This document shows, one piece after another, positions 1-8,532 of a stretch of DNA of 64,000 nt. Each line of letters starts with the position of its first letter. Within the stretch, counting starts at the first letter, position 1. The translations under genes were made by a program, and so were the position numbers. The stretch comes from Amycolatopsis pretoriensis. Its GTDB lineage: Bacteria; Actinomycetota; Actinomycetes; Mycobacteriales; Pseudonocardiaceae. The stretch lies in the NCBI RefSeq assembly GCF_900107925.1, contig NZ_FNUJ01000005.1, forward strand, positions 124,001 to 188,000, given 5' to 3'. The notes beneath the pieces were generated by a model, which was not told the DNA's origin, ran no database searches, and was given only the letters and a program-made list of their open reading frames with translations.

Positions 1-113
1 AAGGTTTCCTGACGCGGCCCGCTTGGCTAAGGTGATCAGCACGGCATCGCGTGTCGGTCACCGGCTGGGTGAGGCATGGAGGTGGCGGGAGTGCCCGTGG
101 AGGCATTTCAACC

Positions 114-524
114 GTGTCAGTTTCCGTTGAGTTGAACCATCTGATCATCCCGTCCCGGAACAACCGGGAATCCGCCGAATTCCTGGCGAACCTGCTCGGC
201 CTCGAGGTCGGGGACGAGTGGGGTCCGTTCATCCCCGTCGAGACGCGCAACGGCGTCCGGCTGGACTTCGCGAGCGTCCCCGAAGCGGACCTTCGCCTGC
301 AGCACTACTGCTTCCTGGTCCCCGAAGACGACTTCGACGCCGTCTTCGCGCGGCTCCTCGAAACGGGCGTGACCTATTCCGCCGATCCGCAGATGAAGCA
401 GATCGGCGAAATCAACCACAACCACGGCGGCCGTGGCGTCTACTTCCTCGATCCCGGCGGGAACGGGATGGAGATCATCACGCAGCCGTACGAGCCGGAG
501 CGGCGGCGGCCGACGGCTTGGTAA
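114..524 (+). CDS. VOC (glyoxalase/bleomycin-resistance fold) protein
   Basis: A 136-residue single vicinal-oxygen-chelate domain protein. It opens with the typical first strand (ELNHLIIPSRN) and ends with the second half motif (RGVYFLDPGGNGMEIIT), whose final Glu is the usual metal ligand. The GTG at 114 is preferred because a GGAGG lies at 99-103, ten bases upstream; an upstream in-frame start at 51 would add 21 low-complexity residues. VOC proteins are metal-dependent lyases, dioxygenases or drug-binding proteins, and nothing here fixes the substrate. It is followed after 27 bases by a gamma-glutamyltransferase homologue on the same strand. Confidence 0.8.
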   Translation: MSVSVELNHLIIPSRNNRESAEFLANLLGLEVGDEWGPFIPVETRNGVRLDFASVPEADLRLQHYCFLVPEDDFDAVFARLLETGVTYSADPQMKQIGEINHNHGGRGVYFLDPGGNGMEIITQPYEPERRRPTAW

Positions 525-551
525 TTCGTTAGCGTTGCGTACTATCGGGGC

Positions 552-2318
552 ATGTTCACGACGAGGCCGGAGCTGACCGGCACCTTCGGGATGGTGGCAT
601 CGACGCACTGGCTGGCTTCGGCCACCGGGATGGCGGTGCTGGAGGACGGCGGCAACGCGTTCGATGCGGCGGTCGCCGCCGGGTTCGTCCTGCAGGTCGC
701 CGAGCCGCACCTGTGCGGGCCGGCGGGCCAGGTACCGGGCCTCTTCGTGACGGCGGACGACCCGACCCCGCGGGCACTGGCCGGCCAAGGCCCGTCGCCC
801 GCGGGGGCCACCGTCGCGCATTTCGCGTCGCTCGGGCTGGAGCTGATCCCGGGCAGCGGCCTCCTCCCGGCGACGGTCCCGGGCGCGTGGGACGCGTGGC
901 TCCTGCTGCTGCGCGACTACGGGACGAAGCCGCTGCGCACGGTGCTGTCGTACGCGATCGGCTACGCGCGCAACGGCGTCCCGCTGGTGTCGCGGGTCGG
1001 CGACACGATCAGCGCGGTGTCTCAGCTGTTCACCGAGCACTGGCCGACGTCCGCCGCCCTGTGGATGCCTTCCGGCAAGCCGGCTTCCGGCCTGCACCGG
1101 AACCCGGCCCTGGCGGACACGTGGGAGCGTCTGCTGCGGGAAGCGGAGTCGGTCCCGGGCCGTGAGGCGCAGATCGACGCGGGACGTCGGGCCTGGTCAC
1201 AGGGGTTCGTCGCGGAAGCGATCGATTCGTTCAGCCGTCAGGCGTTCCGCGACGACTCCGGCCGCGACCACGCGGGGCTGCTGACGGGCGAAGACCTGGC
1301 ATCGTGGTCGGCGACGTACGAGGAGCCGGCGTTCGTGGACGTCGACGACTGGCGCCTGGTCAAGATGGGCGGCTGGACGCAGGGACCCGCGTTGTTGCAG
1401 CAGGCGTTGCTGTTGCACGGCTTCCGTGACGAGCTGTCCTATGTGGACGGAATCCCGTCGGAGCGCACGGTGCACCTGGCGACCGAGGCGGCGAAGCTGG
1501 CGTTCGCGGACCGCGAGGCGTGGTACGGCGACACGGACGTGCCGCTGGACGTGCTGCTCTCTGCTGCTTACACCGATGCTCGACGTGCTTTGATCACCGA
1601 CACGGCGTCTCCTGCGCTCCGGCCCGGCGACGCCCGCGGCCCAGCGCGTCTCCCGGCGATCTTGGACTCGCTGCAGGGAGTCCAGGCGGAGGGCGGAGCG
1701 ACGGGCGAGCCGACGGTCGGTCCCCAGGGCCAGACCCGCGGCGACACGGTCCACCTGGACGTCGTCGACGCGGCGGGCAACCTGGTGTCCCTGACCCCGT
1801 CCGGCGGTTGGCTGCAGTCGAGCCCGACGATCCCGTCGCTGGGCTTCTGCCTCGACTCCCGTGGCCAGATGTTCTGGCTGGAGGAGGGCCTACCGAACTC
1901 GTTGGCGCCGCGCAAACGTCCCCGGATCACGTTGTCGCCGTCGCTGGCGTTGCGCGGCGGCGTCCCGACGCTGGCGTTCGGCACACCGGGCGGCGACCAG
2001 CAGGACCAGTGGCAGCTGTGTTTCTGGCTGGCCCACGTGTACGGCGGCCTGAACCTGCAGGAGTCGATCGACTCACCGGCATGGCACACGACGGCGTTCC
2101 CGAGTTCCTTCTACCCGCGCTCCTGGAACCCGCGCGAGCTGGTGGTGGAGTCCCGGCTGGGTTCGTCCACATTGGACGCCCTCCGCGCCCGCGGCCACTC
2201 GCTGGTGGACGCGGGCGACTGGGCCTTGGGCAGGTTGTCAGCGGTCTCGAAGTCCGAAGGCCTGCTGCGAGCGGCGGCCAACGCCCGCGGAATGCAGGGC
2301 TACGCGGCCGGCCGTTAG
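552..2318 (+). CDS. Gamma-glutamyltransferase family Ntn-hydrolase
   Basis: A 588-residue member of the gamma-glutamyltransferase / cephalosporin acylase family, which mature by cleaving before a catalytic Thr. The N-terminal GMAVLEDGGNAFDAAVA motif is intact. The self-processing site is in GDTVHLDVVDAAGN, making Thr399 the predicted nucleophile, followed by the SLTPSGGW segment. The small-subunit region ends with the family's typical FGTPGG motif. I see no signal peptide, so it may act in the cytoplasm, unlike classical periplasmic GGT. Substrate (glutathione-like, gamma-glutamyl peptide or acyl amide) cannot be told; mycothiol-using bacteria often carry such paralogues. Confidence 0.85.
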   Translation: MFTTRPELTGTFGMVASTHWLASATGMAVLEDGGNAFDAAVAAGFVLQVAEPHLCGPAGQVPGLFVTADDPTPRALAGQGPSPAGATVAHFASLGLELIPGSGLLPATVPGAWDAWLLLLRDYGTKPLRTVLSYAIGYARNGVPLVSRVGDTISAVSQLFTEHWPTSAALWMPSGKPASGLHRNPALADTWERLLREAESVPGREAQIDAGRRAWSQGFVAEAIDSFSRQAFRDDSGRDHAGLLTGEDLASWSATYEEPAFVDVDDWRLVKMGGWTQGPALLQQALLLHGFRDELSYVDGIPSERTVHLATEAAKLAFADREAWYGDTDVPLDVLLSAAYTDARRALITDTASPALRPGDARGPARLPAILDSLQGVQAEGGATGEPTVGPQGQTRGDTVHLDVVDAAGNLVSLTPSGGWLQSSPTIPSLGFCLDSRGQMFWLEEGLPNSLAPRKRPRITLSPSLALRGGVPTLAFGTPGGDQQDQWQLCFWLAHVYGGLNLQESIDSPAWHTTAFPSSFYPRSWNPRELVVESRLGSSTLDALRARGHSLVDAGDWALGRLSAVSKSEGLLRAAANARGMQGYAAGR

Positions 2319-3184
2319 GGCTTCTCCCACAGCCAGAACTCGATGCCCTGGTTGTCGGCGCAGTCGGCCGTCGTGCCGTACGGGTGGTTCTCCACTTCGC
2401 CCGTCCGGCCGCCCTGCTCCCGCACGCGGGTCAAAGCGGATTCGAGGTCCTCGACCGCGTACATCAGCTTCCAGCCCACCTGGCGGTCGCCTGCCCACAG
2501 GCCGCCCTCGAGGCCCGGGCCCGAGAAACCCCACGCGTCGGACACCGAACCCGGGGTGAACTCCCAGCCCAGCACCGCGCCGTAGAACGACTTCGCCGGC
2601 TCCGCCTCCGGGACCTGTAACGTGAAGTACATCGCCGAGCCGTGGGGAGCCGGGCGCGCGGGTGCCGCCTGCGAGACCAGCCAACGCTGGCCGAACGGGT
2701 CGCGGAACGAGCCGCCGCGGCCGTACGGCGAGTCGCTCACCGCGCGGATCAGCGTCGCGCCCAGCTCCAGTGCGCGGTTCACCGAGACGTCCGCGTCGGG
2801 CACCTCCACCCGCACCGACGCGCCCCCTTCGCGCGGCGCGACGTGGCCGATCTCCGGGTGCTCCTCGGCGAGCATCAGGACCGCGTCGCCGATGGCCAGC
2901 TCCGCGTGCCCGATGCGGCCGTCGTCCATCAGGATCGGCTCGCCCCGGCGTACCGCGCCGAACACCTCGACGTAGAAGTCGAGCGCGGCCCGCGCGTCGG
3001 ACACGGCGAGGTACGGCGTCAGCGAGCGCAGTTCGGCGGCGGTGGCCGGCGCTTCGGACGTGGTCGTCATATCGGCTCCGTTCAAGATGACGCGACGCAG
3101 GTTGTCGCGCAGTTCGGCGGCGAAGTCCGGGTCGGGGACGACCCGCGCGGAGGGACGGCGAAGCGCGTCGAAAGGCTCAGGCAT
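2315..3184 (-). CDS. Two-domain VOC protein coupled to an ECF sigma factor
   Basis: A 289-residue protein with two VOC domains (about residues 55-170 and 180-287; the second ends QGIEFWLWEKP). It begins with a short acidic/arginine-rich tail (MPEPFDALRRPSARVVPDP) that is not part of a VOC fold. The ATG at 3184 is chosen because it overlaps the sigma-factor stop by 8 bases, as expected for translational coupling; a longer frame to 3226 runs inside the sigma gene. The pairing suggests a stress or antibiotic response in which the sigma factor and the VOC protein are made together. The stop overlaps the convergent GGT-family gene. Confidence 0.8.
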   Translation of the reverse strand: MPEPFDALRRPSARVVPDPDFAAELRDNLRRVILNGADMTTTSEAPATAAELRSLTPYLAVSDARAALDFYVEVFGAVRRGEPILMDDGRIGHAELAIGDAVLMLAEEHPEIGHVAPREGGASVRVEVPDADVSVNRALELGATLIRAVSDSPYGRGGSFRDPFGQRWLVSQAAPARPAPHGSAMYFTLQVPEAEPAKSFYGAVLGWEFTPGSVSDAWGFSGPGLEGGLWAGDRQVGWKLMYAVEDLESALTRVREQGGRTGEVENHPYGTTADCADNQGIEFWLWEKP

Positions 3185-3701
3185 CGCGACCCTCCTTCTC
3201 CTCGTAGGCGCGCCGGAACGCGGCACGGGCCCGCACGAGCAACGCCTCCGTGGCGTGCACGCTGCGACCCAGGTGGCCGGCGACTTCGGGCACGCCGAGA
3301 CCGTCGACGTACCGCAGGGTCAAGGCCGCGCGGTGGTGCGACCCGAGGGATTCGAGCACCTGTCTCGCGCGCAGGGCGTCGAGCCGCTCGTCCCACGGGT
3401 CGTCGACGTCCGGCTCGCTGTCGTGCACCAGCCGCAGCCCGCGTTCCTCACGTTCTTTGCGCCGCCAGTGGTCGGCGAGCTTGTGCCGGGCGACGCCGAT
3501 CAGCCACCCGGTGCTCACTGGAGGTGCGTACTCCTTGCGACAGGCGGCGACCGCCCCGAGGAACGTCTCGGACGTCAGCTCCTCGGCGAGCGTGCGGTCA
3601 CCGCACCGGGACAGCAGGTACCCGTAGACCTCCGGCAGCGCGGTCTCGTAGAGCCCGAGCAGCGCGAAGGCCGGGTCCGGTCGTACCCGAGGTTCCGTCA
3701 C
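3177..3701 (-). CDS. ECF-type RNA polymerase sigma factor
   Basis: A 174-residue sigma-70 family protein with region 2 (LYETALPEVYGYLLSRCGD to RHKLADHWRRKERE) and region 4 (LGSHHRAALTLRYVDGLGVPEVAGHLGRSVHATE). It starts at GTG 3701, four bases after the stop of the small upstream gene and overlapping the two-domain VOC gene downstream. There is no anti-sigma gene next to it, so control is probably through the VOC partner, transcription or the C-terminus. Target promoters cannot be read from this window. Confidence 0.85.
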   Translation of the reverse strand: MTEPRVRPDPAFALLGLYETALPEVYGYLLSRCGDRTLAEELTSETFLGAVAACRKEYAPPVSTGWLIGVARHKLADHWRRKEREERGLRLVHDSEPDVDDPWDERLDALRARQVLESLGSHHRAALTLRYVDGLGVPEVAGHLGRSVHATEALLVRARAAFRRAYEEKEGRDA

Positions 3702-3705
3702 ACCC

Positions 3706-4032
3706 TCATCGTCGTCCGGCGCGCGGCTTTTCCGACGGGTGAACTTTGGCTTTTTTCGGCGGCCAGGTCACCCGGATGGTGACGACGTGGTCCCGCCGCC
3801 CCGGGAACAGCCGGTAGACGCTGACGACGAAGGTCCCGGGCCGGGCCCGCTTGCGGGACAGGTAGTCGTGCGCGCAGGCGGTCCCGTACCGGACGGTCCA
3901 CCCCTGGTACCGCTCGCTGCGGTGCTCGAGGACGAACCCCATGTCGTCGACGAGTTCGGTGTATTCGTGCACCCGCGAGCCGTCGGCCTCACGCCGGTAC
4001 TCGAGCTCGTGGGGGTAGCCGTACCTGTCCAT
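3706..4032 (-). CDS. Small basic hypothetical protein, first gene of the sigma operon
   Basis: A 108-residue protein (MDRYGYPHELEYRREADG...) rich in Tyr, His and Arg, ending in a very basic tail (PPKKAKVHPSEKPRAGRR). No family recognised. The frame stays open far upstream, but the ATG at 4032 is the first start that clears the divergent XRE gene. The stop lies four bases before the sigma-factor start, so it is probably cotranscribed with the sigma and VOC genes. Coding support is moderate: spacing and codon bias fit, but no homologue is known to me. Confidence 0.55.
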   Translation of the reverse strand: MDRYGYPHELEYRREADGSRVHEYTELVDDMGFVLEHRSERYQGWTVRYGTACAHDYLSRKRARPGTFVVSVYRLFPGRRDHVVTIRVTWPPKKAKVHPSEKPRAGRR

Positions 4033-4131
4033 GACCTGCAGGTTCGCGTTCCGACCTCGAACGAGGGCGCCGGAAACGTGGGAATCCCACCGCCGGAGTC
4101 GCGCTCCTACGCTCGCCGCGGAGGTGATCGA

Positions 4132-4968
4132 GTGCCACGACCCACCAGGCCACCGTTCCCGCGCCGGCAGGTCGGCCGCTCGTTGCGCAGGCTGCGGGAG
4201 CGTGCCGGGCTGACCCAGTCGGAAGCCGGTGAGCCGATCCGGATCTCGAAGTCGAAGCTGAGCCGCATCGAGCAGGGCCACTTGCCGGGGTACAACGACT
4301 TCCTGGCTTTGCTGGATCGCTACGGCGTGCTCGCTTCGGAGTACGAAGAGTACGTGCGGATGCTCGACCAGGCCAAGGAGCCGGGTTGGTGGCCGCGGAA
4401 CCCGCCGCGCGACTTCGGCTACGTGGGTGCCGAGGCAAGTGCCTCTCGTGTCCGCGGGATCGAGGTCGGGCTGGTACCCGGACTCCTCCAGACCGAGGCC
4501 TACGCGCGCCGGGTGTTCGAAGACTCGGCAATCCCGTGGACCGGCGACCAGGTCACCGCGATGACCGAGGTGCGGACCAAGCGCCAGCGCAGGCTCTGCC
4601 GTGACCCGGACTTCCGCGTGCACCTGATCATCGACGAAGTCGCACTCCGGCCTCCCCGGTGCCCTCGGGCGCAGCTGGAGCGGATCATCGAGCGCACCGC
4701 GCTGCCGAACCTCGTGGTCCAAGTCGTGCCTTGCGCCGCGGGACTGCACATCGGGCTGAGCGGCGGCTTCACGATCCTCGACTTCCCCGATCCCGAAGAG
4801 CCGGGCCTCGTCTACACGTGTGGCGGCTTCGGTGCGCTCCACCTCGACCGGCCCAAGGAGATCGCCGAGGCGCACATGCAGTTCAAGCACCTCGCCAAGG
4901 TCGCTCTCGGCGAGGTTGCGTCGATCGAGTTCTTGAAGCGTCTTGCCGTTGCGGCGGAGCCAGGATGA
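4132..4968 (+). CDS. XRE-family regulator with DUF5753 effector domain
   Basis: A 278-residue actinobacterial regulator. The HTH_31-type helix-turn-helix is at about residues 13-70 (LRRLRERAGLTQSEAGEPIR, then KSKLSRIEQGH), followed by a DUF5753 domain (GLVPGLLQTEAYARRVFE to the VVQVVPCAAGLHIGLSGGF region). GTG 4132 is the start because a strong GGAGGTGATC sits at 4120-4129. Such genes are often followed by a short DUF397 gene; none is seen here, since the convergent exporter gene begins its 3' end 19 bases later. Target genes unknown. Confidence 0.88.
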   Translation: MPRPTRPPFPRRQVGRSLRRLRERAGLTQSEAGEPIRISKSKLSRIEQGHLPGYNDFLALLDRYGVLASEYEEYVRMLDQAKEPGWWPRNPPRDFGYVGAEASASRVRGIEVGLVPGLLQTEAYARRVFEDSAIPWTGDQVTAMTEVRTKRQRRLCRDPDFRVHLIIDEVALRPPRCPRAQLERIIERTALPNLVVQVVPCAAGLHIGLSGGFTILDFPDPEEPGLVYTCGGFGALHLDRPKEIAEAHMQFKHLAKVALGEVASIEFLKRLAVAAEPG

Positions 4969-4986
4969 ACCCGGCTCCGCCGCACT

Positions 4987-6411
4987 TCACACCCGGGGGT
5001 CCGGCAACCGCCGTCCGGTGATCGCGACCACCATCGCCAGCAGCGCCACCACTCCGATCACCCACGCGAACGCGTCCCGGCTTCCCAGCGAACCCGAAAG
5101 CGCCGCGTACAGACTCCCCAAAGTCGCCACACCCAACGCCAGCGACGTCTGCTGATTGGTCGTCATCACACCCGACCCGACCCCGGCCAAATCCGTCGGC
5201 ACGTGCGACAACACGATCCGGAACAACGTCGTCATCGCCAGCGCGTTCCCGACCCCGATCGCCACCATCGACGGCGCCAGATCGAGCACCGTCACGTGCG
5301 GCCAAGCCGACAGCGTCGTGCACAGCAGCGCCACCATTCCAACGGCCGTGATCGCGCCGCCGATGGGGACCACGCGTTGGCCGTACCGCGCGACTAACCG
5401 GCTACTCAGCATCGACACCGTGAAGTACGCGACCGCCAGCGGCGTCAGCGCGACACCCGCGCCGAGCGGCCCGAAGTGCAAACCCTCCTGCAGCGTCATC
5501 GCGTACACGAACATGAACGAACCGAACGCCCCGAAGAACGGGATCCCCACCATCAGCCCGCGCCGGACGCTCGGTAGCCGCATCACCGACGGCGGCAGCA
5601 ACGGCGTCCCACCGAGACGCTCCTGACGCCGTTCGACGTGCACGAACGCCGCCGCGGCGAAGGGCGACACGATCAGCAGCGCGATCGTCCACGCCGGCCA
5701 GCCCAGGGCGCGGCCCTCCATCAGCGGGATCAGGAACGACATCAGGGTGACCGCCAGCAGGAGCGTCCCGAGCCGGTCGACGCCCAGCGGGTTGTGCGCG
5801 CGGCTCTCCGGCAGCCGGCGGGCCATCACCAGCACGACCAGGCCGATCGGGACGTTGACCAGGAAGATCGGCCGCCAGCCCGTACCCCAGAGATCCGCCG
5901 CCACCAGGGCGCCGCCCAGCAGCTGGCCGACGACCGTCGAGAGGCCGCCCGTCGCGCCGAACAGGCCGAGAGCCTTCGAACGCGCTTCGCCGGACGTCGT
6001 CGCCTGGATGATCGAGAGCACCTGCGGCAGCAGCAACGCCGACGCCGCCCCCTGCGCGGCGCGGGCGATCACCAGCGTGGTCGCCGTCGGGGCGATTCCG
6101 CAGGCCAGGGACGTCAAAGTGAACAGCCACAGGCCCGTGAGGAACAGCCGGCGCCGGCCGAACGAGTCGCCGAGGCGGCCGCCGACCACCAGCAGGACCG
6201 CGTACGCGATGCCGTACGCCGCCACCACCAGCTCCAAGGTGGCCGTGGACGCGTGGAGGTCGGCATTGATCGTCGGCAGCGCCACGTTGACGATGAAGAA
6301 GTCGATGATGGGCAGTGCCGCCCCCAGCAGCACCGTGACCAGGCCGGCGGGGGTCAGTCCCGGCCGGGTGGGGGCGCCGGGGGTGCTCGGCGCGAGTTCT
6401 GTCGTGGTCAT
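4987..6411 (-). CDS. DHA2-family (EmrB/QacA-like) MFS drug exporter
   Basis: A 474-residue inner-membrane protein with about 14 predicted helices and the DHA2 hallmarks: motif A-like GGRLGDSFGRRRLFLTGL, the early PIIDFFIVNVALPTI helix, and motif C-like GGLSTVVGQLLGGALV. It is likely a proton-driven multidrug exporter. No good Shine-Dalgarno precedes ATG 6411. It is transcribed away from an HTH regulator (6513), with two GGTACC-centred palindromes between them, so it is probably repressed or activated by that protein. Confidence 0.9.
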   Translation of the reverse strand: MTTTELAPSTPGAPTRPGLTPAGLVTVLLGAALPIIDFFIVNVALPTINADLHASTATLELVVAAYGIAYAVLLVVGGRLGDSFGRRRLFLTGLWLFTLTSLACGIAPTATTLVIARAAQGAASALLLPQVLSIIQATTSGEARSKALGLFGATGGLSTVVGQLLGGALVAADLWGTGWRPIFLVNVPIGLVVLVMARRLPESRAHNPLGVDRLGTLLLAVTLMSFLIPLMEGRALGWPAWTIALLIVSPFAAAAFVHVERRQERLGGTPLLPPSVMRLPSVRRGLMVGIPFFGAFGSFMFVYAMTLQEGLHFGPLGAGVALTPLAVAYFTVSMLSSRLVARYGQRVVPIGGAITAVGMVALLCTTLSAWPHVTVLDLAPSMVAIGVGNALAMTTLFRIVLSHVPTDLAGVGSGVMTTNQQTSLALGVATLGSLYAALSGSLGSRDAFAWVIGVVALLAMVVAITGRRLPDPRV

Positions 6412-6436
6412 GGGTACTACGATCGTCCTGGATTTA

Positions 6437-6450
6437 AACTGGTACCAGTT
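6437..6450. promoter_or_regulatory. Palindromic operator candidate 1
   Basis: Perfect 14-bp palindrome AACTGGTACCAGTT, 26 bases from the exporter start codon. It shares the core CTGGTACCAG with a second palindrome 38 bases away (centre to centre), which suggests a dimeric regulator, most simply the product of the divergent HTH gene. An AT-rich TTTAAAT overlaps its left end and could be the exporter -10 region. Confidence 0.6.
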
Positions 6451-6474
6451 GTCGTTTATCCAGGTATTGCGACT

Positions 6475-6488
6475 ACCTGGTACCAGGT
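6475..6488. promoter_or_regulatory. Palindromic operator candidate 2
   Basis: Perfect 14-bp palindrome ACCTGGTACCAGGT, 24 bases before the HTH regulator start. An extra half-site (CCAGGTA, 6460-6466) forms an inverted repeat with its left half, so the region may hold two and a half sites. Same core as the palindrome at 6437. Confidence 0.6.
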
Positions 6489-6512
6489 TCGAAGACGTGC
6501 GATCCTGGCACC

Positions 6513-7346
6513 ATGACCACCGCCGTCGAATCCGATGTCCGCCGGCAGGAACTCGCGAGGTTCCTGCGCAGCCGTCGCGAGCGGATCACGCCCGAGCAGG
6601 TCGGGCTCCCGCTGCAGGGCCGCCGGCGGACGCCGGGGCTGCGCCGCGAAGAGGTCGCGCAGCTCGCCGGCGTCGGGGTCACCTGGTACACGTGGCTGGA
6701 GCAGGGCCGCGACATCAACGCGTCCGAGCAGGTGCTGCAGGCGATCGCGCGCACGCTGCGCCTCGACCCGCACGAGCACACCCACCTCTTCCGCCTGGCC
6801 GGCGCGCCCGAGCCCGAGGGCGAGAAGGACTGCCAGGTCATCACGCCGGCGATGGAGCTGATGCTCAAGAAGCTGGAGCCGTACCCGGTCGCCGTGCGCA
6901 ACGCTCGCTGCGACCTGCTGGCCTACAACCGCGGCTACACCTGGCTGATGGGCGAGGTCGACCAGATCCCGTTCGAGGACCGCAACACCCTGGTCCAGTG
7001 CCTGCTCAACCCGGAGTGGCGCAAGCGCATGCTCGACTGGGACACGAACATCCCGCGCGTGATCGCGTCCTTCCGCGCGGCGATGGCCGAGCACGTCGCC
7101 GAACCGGCGTGGAAGAGCCTGGTCAAGCGCCTCAAGGCGGAGTCGCCGCTGTTCGCCGAGCTGTGGCCGCACCACGACGTCAATTCCGAGCCGATCCGCA
7201 CCAAGCGGTACCTGCACCCGGACGTCGGCCTGCTGCGGTTCAACTTCACCTACCTCTACTACGGCCGCCGCTCGGAGATCACGATGTCGACCTACACCCC
7301 GGCCGACGCGGAGACGGCGGCGAAGCTGCCCTTCATGTTCGACTGA
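6513..7346 (+). CDS. HTH regulator with MmyB-like ligand-binding domain
   Basis: A 277-residue regulator. The XRE-type helix-turn-helix spans about residues 30-85 (RTPGLRREEVAQLAGVGVTWYTWLEQGRDI); the rest (from about residue 105, EPYPVAVRNARCDLLAYN) matches the MmyB-like PAS-related domain thought to bind small or fatty-acid ligands. It is divergent from the DHA2 exporter and very likely controls it through the two palindromes in the 101-base gap. Confidence 0.88.
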   Translation: MTTAVESDVRRQELARFLRSRRERITPEQVGLPLQGRRRTPGLRREEVAQLAGVGVTWYTWLEQGRDINASEQVLQAIARTLRLDPHEHTHLFRLAGAPEPEGEKDCQVITPAMELMLKKLEPYPVAVRNARCDLLAYNRGYTWLMGEVDQIPFEDRNTLVQCLLNPEWRKRMLDWDTNIPRVIASFRAAMAEHVAEPAWKSLVKRLKAESPLFAELWPHHDVNSEPIRTKRYLHPDVGLLRFNFTYLYYGRRSEITMSTYTPADAETAAKLPFMFD

Positions 7347-7413
7347 CGACGTACGCCGGGAGCCCGCTCCGGGACGGACGCGCCGCCGTGGCGTGACCGG
7401 TAGTTTTCGCGGC

Positions 7414-8532
7414 ATGAGATGGCAGCCGGGCTGGTCCCCGTGGGTGGGGCGCGTCGTGCGCACCATCGTGGTCACCGGGTTCGTGCTCGGGGCGACCAGC
7501 GGCGCGTCGCGGTGGGATCCCGCCTCGCCGCCGATGACGCCGGGCGCCGCGTTGTGGCTCGTCGGGACCGGGCTCACCCTCCTGCTCGTCCACCGCTTCC
7601 CGCTGACGCTCTTCCTGGTCACGGCCGCCTCCGCGTTCGGCTACTACGCCTCCGGCCTGCCCGGCGGGCCGGTCATCCTGGTACCGACCATCGCGTTGTT
7701 CGTCCTGACCCGGCAGCGCGGTCCGCTCGTCGCGGGAATCACCGGCAGCTGCGCGCTCGCCGCCGCCTACGTCGTGCACGTCGTCACCACCGGGTCGTTC
7801 GCGCTGGAAGCCGGGGCCGCGTTCCTCGTCGTCTGGCTGACCGCCGTCATCGGGGTCGGGACCGCCGTCCGGTACCAGCTCGACGCGCTCGCCGCCCGGC
7901 GCGAACAGGCCGACGAGCACCGGCACCGGCTCGCCGAGCAGGAACGGCTGCGGATCGCGCGCGAGGTCCACGACGTCGTCGCGCACAGCCTCGCCATGAT
8001 CAACGTCCAGGCCGGCGTCGCCGCGCACGTCGCCGACCGGCGGCCCGAGCAGGCGAAAGAGGCGCTGCTCAACATCAAGGCCGCCAGCGCGTCCGCGCTC
8101 AACGACCTGCGCGCGACCCTGGCCGTGCTGCGCTCGGGGGAGGACAAGGCGCCCGCGCCGAGCCTCGCCCAGGCCGCCGAACTGCTGGACCACGCGCGCG
8201 ACGCCGGGCTCAGCGTCGACGTCCACGGCGAGGCGGGCGACCTCCCGGCGCCCGTCGACGCGGCCGCCTACCGGATCCTGCAGGAGTCGCTGACGAACGT
8301 CGTCCGGCACGCCGACCAGCCGGACCACGTCGATGTCCGGTTCGAGCGAAAACCCGGAGCTTTCGTCATGAAAGTGCGCGACGACGGCCGCGGCACCGCC
8401 CAGCCGACCCCGGGGCACGGCCTGCGGGGCATGGGCGAACGCGCCGCCGCGCTCGGTGGGCGGTGCACCGCCGGGCCGGTCGACGGCGGTTTCGAAGTGT
8501 GCGTCGAGCTACCGATCGAGGGGGAAGCATGA
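7414..8532 (+). CDS. NarL-type sensor histidine kinase
   Basis: A 372-residue membrane histidine kinase. Several N-terminal helices (about residues 15-155) precede a linker and the HisKA_3 dimerisation domain with the phospho-acceptor His186 in REVHDVVAHSL. The HATPase domain follows, with N box ILQESLTNVVRHA and G boxes DDGRGT and GHGLRGMGERA. ATG 7414 is preferred over GTG 7393. The stop overlaps the response-regulator start (ATGA), so the pair is co-translated. The signal is unknown. Confidence 0.9.
   Translation: MRWQPGWSPWVGRVVRTIVVTGFVLGATSGASRWDPASPPMTPGAALWLVGTGLTLLLVHRFPLTLFLVTAASAFGYYASGLPGGPVILVPTIALFVLTRQRGPLVAGITGSCALAAAYVVHVVTTGSFALEAGAAFLVVWLTAVIGVGTAVRYQLDALAARREQADEHRHRLAEQERLRIAREVHDVVAHSLAMINVQAGVAAHVADRRPEQAKEALLNIKAASASALNDLRATLAVLRSGEDKAPAPSLAQAAELLDHARDAGLSVDVHGEAGDLPAPVDAAAYRILQESLTNVVRHADQPDHVDVRFERKPGAFVMKVRDDGRGTAQPTPGHGLRGMGERAAALGGRCTAGPVDGGFEVCVELPIEGEA

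Noticed and set aside
117..1097. Long minus-strand frame opposite the VOC and GGT genes (326 residues)
   Set aside because: Arg/Gly/Ala-rich shadow composition with no motif, typical for high-GC antisense frames; the plus-strand genes have clear family motifs.
4965..5021. 18-codon frame overlapping the XRE gene stop (possible DUF397)
   Set aside because: Far too short and without DUF397 features; lies in the exporter 3' region.
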